From Hanleya hanleyi (Eukaryota; Mollusca; Polyplacophora; Lepidopleurida; Hanleyidae), in NCBI GenBank assembly GCA_036873755.1, contig JAVTVY010025321.1:1-64000 (forward strand): a stretch of DNA of 64,000 nt, given 5' to 3'. The translations under genes and the position numbers were made by a program. The stretch's first letter is position 1. Each line of letters begins with the position of its first letter. A model generated the notes under the pieces. The model searched no databases, was not told where the DNA came from, and was given only the letters and a program-made list of their open reading frames with translations. Below, in pieces: positions 1 through 8,533 of this stretch.

Positions 1-570
1 TTCTTATAGGTGAAATATTTATACATGCGGCTTTGAATGTCCTGTTGAACCTCTCCACCACGGAAGCCTTGGTCTCGTTGTACGTATGGAAGAAAAACAC
101 CTTCTGTTTCTTGAGAAAGGCTTGGAACGGTCTGTTGAGGAATTCCGTGCCTTCGTCGGTTTGCAAATACAAAGGTTTGCGCCCGATCTTGAAGATGTCT
201 TTGAACGCCGCTATGAGATTTGCCCCCGTTTTCGTCCGGATGGGTACCACCCACGCATACTTGATAGGATATCGATGCACGTCAAGATATACCGATTCTC
301 ATCGTTGTGTTTGGCAAAGGCGCTCATATCCACCAAATCCGCTTGCCACTGGGCATCTATTCCTCCCACGATGACGCGGTTCCGTAGAAAATGGCGACGG
401 ACAGATCGATGTAAGGTATAGGTGTCTTGTCTTCTTAACCAATCTCGGACTTGGGCACGTTGTACCCCCTGGGGCTTGGCCGCTCGAGAGAGAGCCGACA
501 ATGCACTATAGGCTGCCGGACTGTCGGGACTGTAGTATAAGTTATCCAACACCTTCTCCCAGCGCTTCAT
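1..570 (-). pseudogene. Polinton/Maverick integrase fragment, frameshifted
   Basis: This is the DDE-type integrase that inserts Polinton DNA, of the family often labelled F54H12.3-like in animal genomes. The ATG at 570 opens a 119-codon frame. It has the family N-terminal stretch (YYSPDSPAAYSAL), then HRSVRRHFLRNRVIVGG, then the first catalytic Asp in WQADLVDMSAF. After ILTCIDILS the frame breaks near 258-262. The downstream part continues in another frame with the second Asp (LYLQTDEGTEFLNRPFQ, about 130-185) and the catalytic Glu (ASVVERFNRT, about 40-65). A second frame change near 30-35 precedes RMYKYFTY. The C-terminal part lies outside the window. All three acidic residues are present, but two frameshifts argue for a dead copy unless they are assembly errors. 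A TATA box lies 35 bp upstream of the start. Family assignment is confident; inactivation is inferred. Confidence 0.88.
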
Positions 571-598
571 GGTGACACAATGATGATGGACCCTGGCT

Positions 599-1063
599 CT
601 ATCGTTTATTTATAACGGGTATATCTTGGGCCGGAGTTTCTTTTTGATTTTCTTCGTGGACTTCCACAGTGGCCATGGTCAATGACCAGTCCAACTCGTC
701 TGATGACCGCTTGATAAGCACTTCATCCACATCCACCACGGCATCTTCCAATGCAGACCATAGATCAGGGTGAAGGGTAAAATGCACTGTACCTCCATCT
801 AGCCGAGCCAATTGAGCAAAGAAAGGGCCGCGTCGGATGCACACATCGTGACACAAGTGGATGAGGTCGCCGTCCAGTTCACCAGACAACACCCGCTTGA
901 ATTTGGTCCAGCCCTCCCGGGACAGACGAATGTGAGCCGGGCACGGTTGTGTAGGGTCCGTGTCTCCCACCACCTCCTCCATGATATCGACCTTATCCGC
1001 ATACACGTGCAGGAAAACCTCGGGGGTCAAGCTGAACTACGCCAGTACTATATGCTCCGTCAT
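599..1063 (-). pseudogene. Paralogue A of an unrecognised Polinton-borne family, early in-frame stop
   Basis: Function unknown. It is the most diverged of three tandem paralogues. Shared blocks are VFLHVYADKV near the N-terminus, then REGWTKFKRVLSGELDGDLI in the middle, then FTLHPDLWSALED before an acidic, variable C-terminus. The start homologous to the siblings is the ATG at 1061-1063, 38 bp below a TATA box, but codon 9 is TAG (1037-1039). The open frame downstream of that stop begins at a TTG and runs 143 codons. The first ATG after the stop is about 16 codons further on, in DIMEEVV, and would remove the VYADKV block. So this is either a one-base inactivation, a readthrough or a sequencing error. 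The family was not recognised; there is no signal peptide, membrane segment or catalytic motif. Placement beside the integrase suggests an element-encoded structural or accessory protein, which is inference. Confidence 0.6.
605..615 (-). promoter_or_regulatory. TATA box of the integrase gene
   Basis: The minus strand reads TTATAAATAAA, 35 bp upstream of the integrase ATG at 570. It lies just inside the 3' end of the neighbouring gene, so spacing is compact as in viral genomes. Confidence 0.55.
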
Positions 1064-1100
1064 GGTCAGTACGTGAATGGTACCAGATTTCACTGTCTCC

Positions 1101-1110
1101 CGTATTTATA
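1101..1110 (-). promoter_or_regulatory. TATA box of paralogue A
   Basis: The minus strand reads CTATAAATACGGGAG, matching the boxes of paralogues B and C. It lies 38 bp upstream of the conserved ATG at 1063. Confidence 0.6.
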
Positions 1111-1135
1111 GGGAGAACCCCGTGAGATCAAAGGA

Positions 1136-1321
1136 TCAGGTGGTCATGTCATTGGGCTGACTGAGTCTAGCCGGGTAATCAATGGCATCGCCGTCGGGTT
1201 CATGTAGTTGTTCATGGGGTTCAGCCATTGGCCCCGCGGCTTCATCACGGATTTTTTCTTCTTCTTCATCGTTCTGGCCCGTCATGTGTGTGTGGGTGGC
1301 TTCATGAGGTGACCCTGTCAT
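1136..1321 (-). pseudogene. Relic of the C-terminal tail of paralogue B
   Basis: This 61-codon open frame (MTGSPHEATHTHMTG...) is not an independent gene. Its DNA aligns with the 3' end of paralogue C: 1300-1345 resembles 2015-2065, including the shared GCATTCT-TACATATAG block and the DNA for GANEGES versus GQNDEEEE. In C this DNA encodes the in-frame tail. In B the frame stops at 1339-1341, so the old tail is left as a separate frame rich in Glu and His. Confidence 0.5.
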
Positions 1322-1338
1322 TCCAGCCTCTGCGCATT

Positions 1339-1794
1339 CTATACATATAGTATTTTCTCCATCCGCTTTTTTTTTTCATTAGGTTCATCTAGTGCGTGTT
1401 CGATAGCATGAGCCCATGCCAATTGGTGGGGTGATCGATCGTCGGGTATAAATAACTGGTCCACCAGAGGGCCTATTTTCTCCAAGGCTGACCACAGAGA
1501 GGGAGTTAGGAGGAAACTTCGGGCCGGCTCTTGGTAGCGTCCCACCCGTGGGTAGAGCGCAGTATGGTATACGTAGTTGGCCTTGTCCAGGTGGATCAGG
1601 TGTCCGTCTAACTCTCCGCTCAACACCCGTTTAAACTTAGTCCAGCCATCACGCTCTAGTGTCACCCTATCCGATAGAGTCTCAGCGTGCTCAAAGCAAA
1701 TATTTCCACAATCTTCGACCAGGGTCACTTTAGCATCATACACGTATAACTTCACATTGGGTGTAAGTGTCAGGATGGCTTGGAGTGATGACAT
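1339..1794 (-). CDS. Paralogue B of an unrecognised Polinton-borne family, 151 aa
   Basis: Function unknown. I chose the ATG at 1794 (MSSLQAILTLTPNVKLYVYD) because it aligns with the start of paralogue C and lies 52 bp below a TATA box, the same distance as in C. An upstream GTG extension would lie in the leader. Layout: LTLTPNVKLYVYDAKV (residues 8-23), the family core LERDGWTKFKRVLSGELDG (46-64) with HLIHLD, a variable Tyr-rich stretch (73-87), then LLTPSLWSALEKIGPLVDQL (95-114) and QLAWAHAIEHAL (124-135). It ends in a basic tail. Compared with C it lacks about 40 residues of tail; that DNA survives out of frame downstream. No signal peptide or membrane segment is visible. It is probably soluble and element-encoded. 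Single-domain beta-rich structure is a guess. Confidence 0.7.
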   Translation of the reverse strand: MSSLQAILTLTPNVKLYVYDAKVTLVEDCGNICFEHAETLSDRVTLERDGWTKFKRVLSGELDGHLIHLDKANYVYHTALYPRVGRYQEPARSFLLTPSLWSALEKIGPLVDQLFIPDDRSPHQLAWAHAIEHALDEPNEKKKRMEKILYV

Positions 1795-1845
1795 GCTTCC
1801 TCTCAATGTCGAACGGAGAATGATACCCACTCTGTCTCTTCCCCT

Positions 1846-1855
1846 CGTATTTATA
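1846..1855 (-). promoter_or_regulatory. TATA box of paralogue B
   Basis: The minus strand reads CTATAAATACGAGGGG, 52 bp upstream of the ATG. The whole interval from box to start is almost identical to that of paralogue C (2554-2615), including AGAGACAGAGTG just below the box. Confidence 0.7.
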
Positions 1856-1972
1856 GGGCCTATTCTGTGAGAGGCGGGTCGTGTGCAGAGAATACTTTAT
1901 CGACCACAGGAACTATTTGTTGCAAAGCCGTCTGTTAATCACTAGACGTCTCCTTTTTTCCCGACCGCCGCA

Positions 1973-2554
1973 TCACGGACTTTCCCCTTCGTTCGCTCCC
2001 GTCAGTGTGTCGATCTCTTCCCGGGGTGACACTGACCCTCTAGCCGCTGTGCATTCTTTACATATAGGCCTTTTTTTCCCGGCTGTAGTATCTGGTTTAC
2101 AGAAACAAAATTCTGCCTTATGTAGTCTTTCATGCGGTTCAGCGAACGCGTCTTCTATAGCACGAACCCACGCTAATTGCTCAGGTGATCGATCGTTCGG
2201 TGACAATAACTGGTCTACAATAGGCATTATTTTCTTCAAGGCTTCCCACACAGAAGGAGTTAGGCTGATACTGCGCGATGGCTCTTTGTACCGGCCTAGA
2301 CGTATGCGAAGGGATGGTAGGGTATAGACGTACATGGCATTATCCAGGTGGATGAGCTGTCCGTCCAATTCTCCGCTCAACACGCATTTAAATTTATTCC
2401 ACCCATCACGCTCTAGTGTCACCGGATTCCATAGCATTTCAGCGGGTGTCCAGTAAATAGCTAGATCGTCTTTCGCCAGTTTGACTTTATCTGCATACAC
2501 GTATAACCGCACACTAGGTGTAAGAGGCAAGATGGCTCGTAGTGGTAGCGACAT
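1973..2554 (-). CDS. Paralogue C of an unrecognised Polinton-borne family, 193 aa
   Basis: Function unknown. The frame is open from 2650, but that stretch runs through the TATA box, so I start at the ATG at 2554 (MSLPLRAILPLTPSVRLYVY). Layout: LTPSVRLYVYADKV (11-24), core LERDGWNKFKCVLSGELDG (47-65), ISLTPSVWEALKKIMPIVDQL (96-116), then QLAWVRAIEDAFAEPHERLH (126-145). The tail has four cysteines (150, 152, 165, 168; CFC then CKEC) spaced as a possible small zinc-binding site, and an acidic end. This is the longest and apparently most complete of the three copies. Its B and C promoter/leader block is shared. The intergenic gap to the next gene upstream is only a few bases beyond the TATA box. 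Expression as part of a co-regulated viral-type gene set is inferred. Confidence 0.72.
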   Translation of the reverse strand: MSLPLRAILPLTPSVRLYVYADKVKLAKDDLAIYWTPAEMLWNPVTLERDGWNKFKCVLSGELDGQLIHLDNAMYVYTLPSLRIRLGRYKEPSRSISLTPSVWEALKKIMPIVDQLLSPNDRSPEQLAWVRAIEDAFAEPHERLHKAEFCFCKPDTTAGKKRPICKECTAARGSVSPREEIDTLTGANEGESP

Positions 2555-2605
2555 GCTTGCTCTCAATGTCCAACGGTAAATGATACACACTCTGTCTCTT
2601 CCCCT

Positions 2606-2615
2606 CGTATTTATA
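2606..2615 (-). promoter_or_regulatory. TATA box of paralogue C
   Basis: The minus strand reads ACTATAAATACGAGGGG, 52 bp upstream of the ATG at 2554. It sits only 3 bp beyond the stop codon of the gene upstream (2619-2621). Confidence 0.7.
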
Positions 2616-2618
2616 GTG

Positions 2619-2945
2619 TCAATACCACAGCGCCAGGGTGAATAGGGCACAGACTAGTATGAGGCCAACCAGCCGGCGCTGGTTCCGGCGTGAGCGCTCC
2701 TGGTCCATAGCGCGAGCATCAAGGATGGCTGTCATAGTCCAGTAGTGGTGAGTGATGGCACGCCTGTCCATCGAGTGCACTCTGTGGAGGACCGCTTCTG
2801 TGAACTCGTTCAGGATCTGGCGTCGTCCCTCGTTGTCGTCGCCATCTGCAAACATGGACCGGACCACTGCTCGGTAACCCGTGAATGAATTCACCACGGT
2901 GGCATACTGTAAAATGCGAGTCGCATGGGGCTGGATCTCCGCCAT
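2619..2945 (-). CDS. Small tail-anchored membrane protein of the Polinton, 108 aa
   Basis: No family recognised. The frame is open from an ATG at 2984, but a TATAAAA box ends only 1 bp from that codon. The next ATG, at 2945 (MAEIQPHATRILQYATVV), lies 41 bp below the box, in line with the spacing of the other genes here. The product is mostly hydrophilic and probably helical. It has a basic stretch (RSRRNQRR) directly before a single C-terminal hydrophobic segment (LVGLILVCALFTLALWY, residues 92-108). That is the layout of a tail-anchored protein with its bulk in the cytoplasm or virion. Small membrane proteins are common in large DNA viruses and have been noted in Polintons, but no specific homologue can be claimed. 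The upstream neighbour on this strand, if any, lies beyond 3000. Confidence 0.6.
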   Translation of the reverse strand: MAEIQPHATRILQYATVVNSFTGYRAVVRSMFADGDDNEGRRQILNEFTEAVLHRVHSMDRRAITHHYWTMTAILDARAMDQERSRRNQRRLVGLILVCALFTLALWY

Positions 2946-2985
2946 GGCTCTGTAGAAATGAAGGTGTGGGATCCAGAGGGACATG

Positions 2986-2992
2986 TTTTATA
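2986..2992 (-). promoter_or_regulatory. TATA box of the tail-anchored protein gene
   Basis: The minus strand reads CTATAAAACATG. The box decides the start: the ATG fused to it at 2984 is too close to serve, so the next ATG at 2945 is preferred. Confidence 0.5.
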
Positions 2993-3063
2993 GACCAGAT
3001 GTAGCTCTACGGGTGTAGTCCGTGATACGTACTATTCTGATGGGTTAGTCCAAAAAAAGGGAG

Positions 3064-3090
3064 CAACAACAACAACAACAACAACAACAC
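3064..3090. repeat. CAA microsatellite
   Basis: About nine CAA units just outside the last recognised Polinton gene. Confidence 0.9.
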
Positions 3091-3639
3091 AGATTACAGA
3101 TCAATCCTTTTATTATGCGTGAACAACATAGAAATGCATGTACTGACCTGTCTGTGGGAGGTTTCCCACAATGGCGTTCACCTTCGCGTCTTTTCGTGTA
3201 CGTCCGTGTCTTTTCGTTAAAGTCCGTGTATCTTCGGTAAAGTCCGTAGGCATTGGGCAAGGAAGCTTTTTCCCGAGACCGAATCACCGCCAGACATGAC
3301 TGCATCACCGCGGATGAATACATTCTTGCACTCACTCACACCACAGGTCGAGTGAGGTATCAAAGTGAAGCTTAGGTGAAGGAGCATCTAATGGACTGGG
3401 TGTGGGGTTGACATATCGATAAAAAATGGATATGACCTTGAACTGATCACGTGACCTCCCCGTGATGACAAATACCCAGAACCAAGTCAGTACATGCATC
3501 CCATAGTCCCAGGTCACGCCCGATTCACGCAGACCGGAAGTGACGTCATACACCTGCGCACAACCGTGATGGAAAAAACCCAGAACCAAGTCAGTACATG
3601 CATTCCATACAGGCAGAATGCAGGCAGTCAAGCAAGGCA

Positions 3640-3670
3640 GGGATGCAGGCAGGCAGGCAGGCAGGCAGGG
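3640..3670. repeat. GCAG microsatellite
   Basis: A run of about six GCAG units within the repetitive Polinton flank. Confidence 0.85.
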
Positions 3671-3779
3671 AGACAGGTCAGGTCAGGTAAGTCAGATTGA
3701 ATACACCCCTTTCCCTAAAAATGGACTCCTTTTATATCCAATTGACCTCATTTGCATATTTTCAAAAGGGTGGACAACA

Positions 3780-4385
3780 AACAGGCCGCCATTTTGAAAC
3801 ACACCACCCATAACACACACAAACAAGCCGCCATTTTGAAAAAAACCCAAAGACCTCATTTGCATATTTTCAGTAACAACAGGCCGCCATTTTGAAACAC
3901 ACCACCCATAACACACACAAACAAGCCGCCATTTTGAAAATATGCAAATGAGGGCCGGGAAGGGGGCAGATGAAATTGTCCACCATTTTGAAACACACCA
4001 CCCATAACACACAACTACAAGCCGCCATTTTGAACCCACCCACACACTGACTGACACCGGTGAGTGGGTGGGTTCAAAATGGCGGCACCTTATTTTACAC
4101 ACACAACACCATAAGCCGCCATTTTGAACCCACCCACTCACATACCAGGTCAATCAGTGCACGGGGTGAGTGGGTGGGTTCAAAATGGCGGACTTTCAGT
4201 GGGTGGGTTCAAAATGGCGGCTTGGTTTTACACACACAACACCATAAGCCGCCATTTTGAACCCACCCACTCACATACCAGGTCAATCAGTGCACGGGGT
4301 GAGTGGGTGGGTTCAAAATGGCGGACTTTCAGTGGTCGGGGGAAAATAAAAAGTGCCGCCATTTTGAACCCACCCACTCACATCA
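3780..4385. repeat. Array of GCCGCCATTTTGAA motifs in both orientations
   Basis: Around thirteen copies of CCGCCATTTTGAA or its complement, embedded in two unit types: one followed by ACACACCACCCATAACACAC (left half), one by CCCACCCACTCAC (right half). In the right half, units alternate in orientation and form hairpins, and a block of about 150 bp (4113-4200) is repeated at about 4246-4333. CCGCCATNTT is the published core of the YY1 binding site. Confidence 0.85.
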
Positions 4386-4390
4386 AACTC

Positions 4391-4453
4391 ACGCATGCGC
4401 ACCTCCTCAATACCGCCTCAATACCGCCCCATTTTTTTTTCTGCGCATGCGCA
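4391..4453. promoter_or_regulatory. NRF1-like sites
   Basis: TGCGCATGCGCA at 4442-4453 is a perfect NRF1 palindrome. ACGCATGCGCAC at 4391-4402 is a near match, and a third (TGCGCCTGCGCA) lies at 4962-4973. CREs (TGACGTCA) occur at 3541-3548 and 4902-4909. Binding is inferred from sequence only. Confidence 0.45.
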
Positions 4454-4989
4454 GTGAAGCGCTAAACACTCAATTTGCGCATTGTATACTACTGACCACC
4501 CCCCATCCCCATACAGGCATCCCGTATAGATGCAAATGTGCGAATAAGGCCCCTATTGGGATAAGCCCGGGGATCGATATTAGCCCTTTTGGACAGGTTG
4601 ATAAGGGTAAAGTCCGTGTTCCGCTTTTCATATTTTCGAGACAAATCCTAATTTTACATACACCCACCCATGACTGGATAGCCCTGGAGGAACGCTTCAC
4701 TTTGACACCTCACTCGACCCAATCGGTCCACTACGGGCCCCTGAAGAGTGCCGAACATTCCCGATGATTCTCCCGGTTCCCGCGTATTTGGAACTACTTT
4801 CTGTCCGCGGAAGCTTCTCCCCACGACCGCATTACCGCCAGACCGTATCACCGCAGAGGCATACATCCCCAAGGTCACGCCCAATCCACGCGGACCGAAA
4901 GTGACGTCATACACTTGCGCAGAACACACCTGCGCAGACCTCCACGAAACCTCCACATTTCTGCGCCTGCGCAGTGGGGACTTTATCGG

Positions 4990-6218
4990 TCCGCTATAAA
5001 TTATTTGGGGTATTATACTTGTGTTGATATGGACAACTCACTTATGGTCCGTTTATAATTATTAGAAGAGGGACTACTCCTCAACGATCACACTTCACAT
5101 ATAAGATAAACATTACCAAAAAAGCATAATGCCGAAATGGAATTTCAGGTTGTTTTCTAAAATGTATCATACCATTTAATATTTGGCATTTTTAAGTACA
5201 AGTTTGCGACATTTAACAAAACAAGAAGTCCCCATAAAACGTTGGCTTAGCAGATATATATTTTGAACTGCAAACCCTAAAAATACAATAAATAAGAACT
5301 TAACAAAATATCAAGACATGTAATTTGAACATAACGGATATGCAGATATATACTGAACACAAAACATGGGCACTTTCTTTAAAAAATGAGGTTCAGAACT
5401 ATTTATCAGTTGTAGCATAATAACTTTGTATTGTGCTTGACTAAGAAAGACGGGAAGCTGGTCAAGCTTTAAGCCGTACTTAATGTATCTGGCTGACCCT
5501 ATCGGGTCATCTGTTGACCAGGTCAACATAGATACATGAGAAACGTATTCATCCACATACGTTTTTCTACAAGAGCCGAAAATTCAGTTTTGTCGTCTGA
5601 ATGATTAGAATAAATAGGTACAGTATTTTGTTAGAGAGACAAATGCTGGTAAACAGAGCTTTCAACTCTGAAAATATAAATATTTTGAATTGAAATGTTT
5701 TATTTGCACGTTTTTTGAAAAAATTATGTTTCAGTATATCACAAGTGTAATTAGTGGATGTTGTTTTTCTACCTAAATATACCACGAGAATAAATATCAT
5801 ATAAAGCTGGAGTACCGTCCAGACACATTAAAAGGACTACTATAGAGCCATATCAATCCAGTCATGAATTTCTCAGATTATTTCATGGCAGTTCATATTG
5901 CACATATTTAAGAGACAAATCATTTAATACTATTAAATATGAGTCATTAAAATTCCATCTAATATAATGACCATTAAATGTAAGCCAACGAAATTTCTGG
6001 AAGTCAATTTTATGGCCATTAAATGCTACATAACCCCATATATATATATGCGTCAAAGGTTAATTTCCTTTATTTGTAAATCCAATACCATTTTATTGGG
6101 GGAATTTAATGGGGTTATTTCATAACGTTTCAAACGGACGTATTTGCACTTCATCGTCCGTACTAAATTTCAACGTCCATACTCCAAGACATTTCTTTAG
6201 TTTGAAGGGATAACTTTA
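4990..6218. other. AT-rich DNA without recognisable genes
   Basis: Open frames here are short, AT-driven and unlike known proteins. A small inverted pair (ACATAACCCCAT at about 6028, ATGGGGTTAT at about 6108) flanks an AT microsatellite near 6040. Confidence 0.6.
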
Positions 6219-6265
6219 ATTACAACGCATATAAGGGAAGTGGGAAGAGTTGCCGACATACTGAC
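6219..6265. repeat. Dispersed 47-bp repeat, second copy at 43333
   Basis: ATTACAAC-CATATAAGGGAAGTGGGAAGAG-TGCCGACATACTGAC is shared with 43333-43379 with two or three mismatches. Origin unknown. Confidence 0.7.
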
Positions 6266-6345
6266 AGAGCCACATGACTTCACAGTATAGTCTTCTGGTT
6301 AACCTATTATAAAGCACATACCAAGAATCTAATGATTCGTAATAT

Positions 6346-6445
6346 GTGTTGTATCTCAGGTACGCTTTTATTGTACCTGCTCAGGTGGCAACTTGGATGA
6401 CATGACCACACGGCCCCTAGCACCGGCATAAGCGGTATTAGATAT
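6346..6445. repeat. Diverged copy of a block from the 3.6-kb tandem unit
   Basis: TGTATCTCAG-TACGCTTTTATTG followed by CGGCCCCTAGC and TAAGCGG-ATTAGA matches about 30041-30150 and the same place in units 2 and 3. The block is therefore a dispersed repeat older than the triplication. Confidence 0.65.
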
Positions 6446-6472
6446 TTAAGTCTAAATCCGAATATTCATTAA

Positions 6473-7704
6473 AGGGAACGTAAACTGTGGTGAACGTGCG
6501 TGGCCAGTTAAAAGCTTTTTCCTCATAGAATCCAGATCGTGTATCAGATATTTTTTTACATTTATTTTAAGCAGTACTAAACGTTTTAACTTCGCTACAC
6601 TGGAACAACATAGAAGCCACCATGTTTAAAGAATCGTGACGTCAGAGTACACTAGTTCTTCTGCCTCTGGAAGTAAAAACGCGTCAATTGGCAGAGGTGC
6701 AGTATACGAGACCGTAGCTCACGAACTAGCCTATAGCATTGGGCCCTGCTTCGGAGGGCCAATGTCTGGCTAATCCAAGGTACGTGTTTGACGGCAGATT
6801 TTGAGATCGAGAACGAGGCCATGCATATATGCTTACGTCACGGGACCGGACACACGTGGTTTCGGGGATTTCTGACAGATCCAGCATGGCAGAGATCAGA
6901 GATGGCAACTCCACTGAAAGTTCGGGAAAAGAATGTGTGCATTTGCTGTGGGAATAAAAATGTCAAGTATTTAATACAATCAGAGGCAGGGGAAAAGAAG
7001 AACTTGGAGAATTCATTATTCAAATACGTCGAGTTACGTATAACTGAAGTGTTTGAGCAAGAGCTCGCTTCAACATCACATTCGTCCTGATATCGTCGGT
7101 CGCCATGATTGCTGTTTGAGGGAAGCCCTTTCATCCTAAAAATAGTGAGCAAATGAGAAAGCTGGTCTCGATTCAAAATGGCGCGGATCGAACGACCAAT
7201 CGCTGGCGGACATCTGGTACACTATCACTGTCTGTTAATACCTAAATTAACTGACAGTAATACAGTCTACTCACGAACATGAACGAAGATGATAGTGCGA
7301 CGTGTCGGGATTACCTGGCACATTGTGACAGCCAAATGCAGAGCAGCCCGGCATGGTAGCATATTTGACAGAATCAGGCCGTAATCTACAACGAAGCTAA
7401 TCTATAACATTGCATCTGTCAGTCGGGGAACGGAGAGGTGCATACAAACGACCATGTGCGGCCATGTTATCTCAGCGTAGAGAATGCCCGATGACGTAGG
7501 AGATTATCGGCACAACTGAATATTACGCTTTCCCACTGGTTTAATATCATGCCCAAAATAAACATGGCGGCGCCCTCAAGAAATTGCAAATCACAGTATT
7601 TTCTATGTTTGCGTCTTTCTCATTCATTGGGGAAAAACTGGAGAAAAATATTTGTCACGATTGTATAATTCCCGCGATGTTTTACCACAGAGTTTACGTT
7701 CCCT
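6473..7704. mobile_element. TTAA-flanked DNA transposon, 1232 bp
   Basis: The ends are inverted repeats: AGGGAACGTAAACTGTGGT on the left, and the complement with a 2-bp insertion on the right. TTAA lies directly outside both (6469-6472 and 7705-7708). That fits the TTAA target duplication of piggyBac-type elements, although the ends start AGGG rather than the usual CCC. No transposase is present. It contains one short cysteine-bearing frame. Confidence 0.72.
6902..7090 (+). CDS. Short cysteine-containing open frame within the TTAA element
   Basis: The frame is open from 6788; the ATG at 6902 gives 62 residues starting MATPLKVREKNVCICCGNKN. The CICCGNKN stretch resembles the first knuckle of small zinc-binding N-terminal domains. 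It is followed by a Lys/Glu-rich probable helix (GEKKNLENSLFKYVELRITE) and a Ser-rich end. I recognise no family. It could be the first exon of a captured or decayed gene, a peptide of the element, or chance. No second half of a zinc finger is visible in frame before the stop. Both strands are open here for about 100 codons, which lowers the value of the frame as evidence. Confidence 0.2.
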   Translation: MATPLKVREKNVCICCGNKNVKYLIQSEAGEKKNLENSLFKYVELRITEVFEQELASTSHSS

Positions 7705-7709
7705 TTAAG

Positions 7710-8530
7710 CTAAACCGCTAATAAGCACGCCGTGCAAACTGTTGATCGCTTCTGGCTTCCAAAAATAGATGGTTTCCGCTAATTCTATGCTCGTTTTGAG
7801 TTTGTTCTGAAAAGCAGATATACTGACTTTCGGTTATCGACGCGAACATCCCGGGTCCGGGCGCAAGATATAAATGGGCTTCGAAATGCAAAAACAGTAG
7901 ACCTGCATAGGAAAATAAAACGATTTATTTCTTTGTAAAACTGTAATGTTATTAGTCAGATTACAATGCATTTCAATTCTCAAAATCTTGAAATTAAATT
8001 AGTAATGCATATTTATTTGAAATAATTTGGTTGTGACCATTCATGGACATAAATGAATGAGAATAAATAAATGAAATATATTAACTACATGTATTTATCT
8101 AAAATCGCAATACCACAGTAATCATTCGGGCTACCACGAACCATAAAAAATATAGAGATTTTTTTAATATTAGAAATTATTTGGATGTTTGCCAACATAA
8201 TATGGCGAATTGATGAATTGAATTATGCACACTTGGGCTGTAGCTGTATGATACATATATTGCACACTATTGAGATAAAATAGTAAAATATGCAAATCTC
8301 GCGGTAACATGTAATTAACAATTTGCAAAGTAGCAGAATGAATTTGAGAACGAAAACATGAAGGAAGCTATCTAGTTATGTCAACTGTCATCGAAACCAG
8401 TCTGCAGATTGGTAGGTTGTCCCCTGATTGTCCGTTTCCTAAGATATATAATAACCACAGTCACTTGGTTGGCAGGGGGTGCCATCGTCGATGTTGTTGT
8501 TGTTGTGATAATATATACATGTATATAGTT
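7710..8530. other. No recognisable feature
   Basis: AT-rich sequence with no convincing frame, RNA gene or terminal repeats. Confidence 0.5.
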
Positions 8531-8533
8531 TTT

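Larger units (their letters stand above)
3262..4925. repeat. Direct and inverted duplications flanking a motif array
   Basis: Block 3262-3330 (AGCTTTTTCCCGAGACCGAA, CACCGCCAGAC) recurs at about 4810-4872. Block 3505-3560 (AGGTCACGCCC, GTGACGTCATACAC) recurs at about 4868-4925. The stretch GGTCGAGTGAGGT-TCAAAGTGAAGC at 3348-3375 recurs inverted at about 4693-4718. A 31-bp stretch (CCCAGAACCAAGTCAGTACA) is repeated at about 3476 and 3578. Long repetitive ends are typical of Polintons, so this may be the terminal region of the element to the left, but no clean terminus was found. Confidence 0.55.

Noticed and set aside
3045..3335. 96-codon frame ending in a poly-Cys run
   Set aside because: The Cys run is the translated CAA microsatellite.
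3692..4465. Frames full of GGVQNGG/FKMA repeats
   Set aside because: Translation of the CCGCCATTTTG motif array in several frames.
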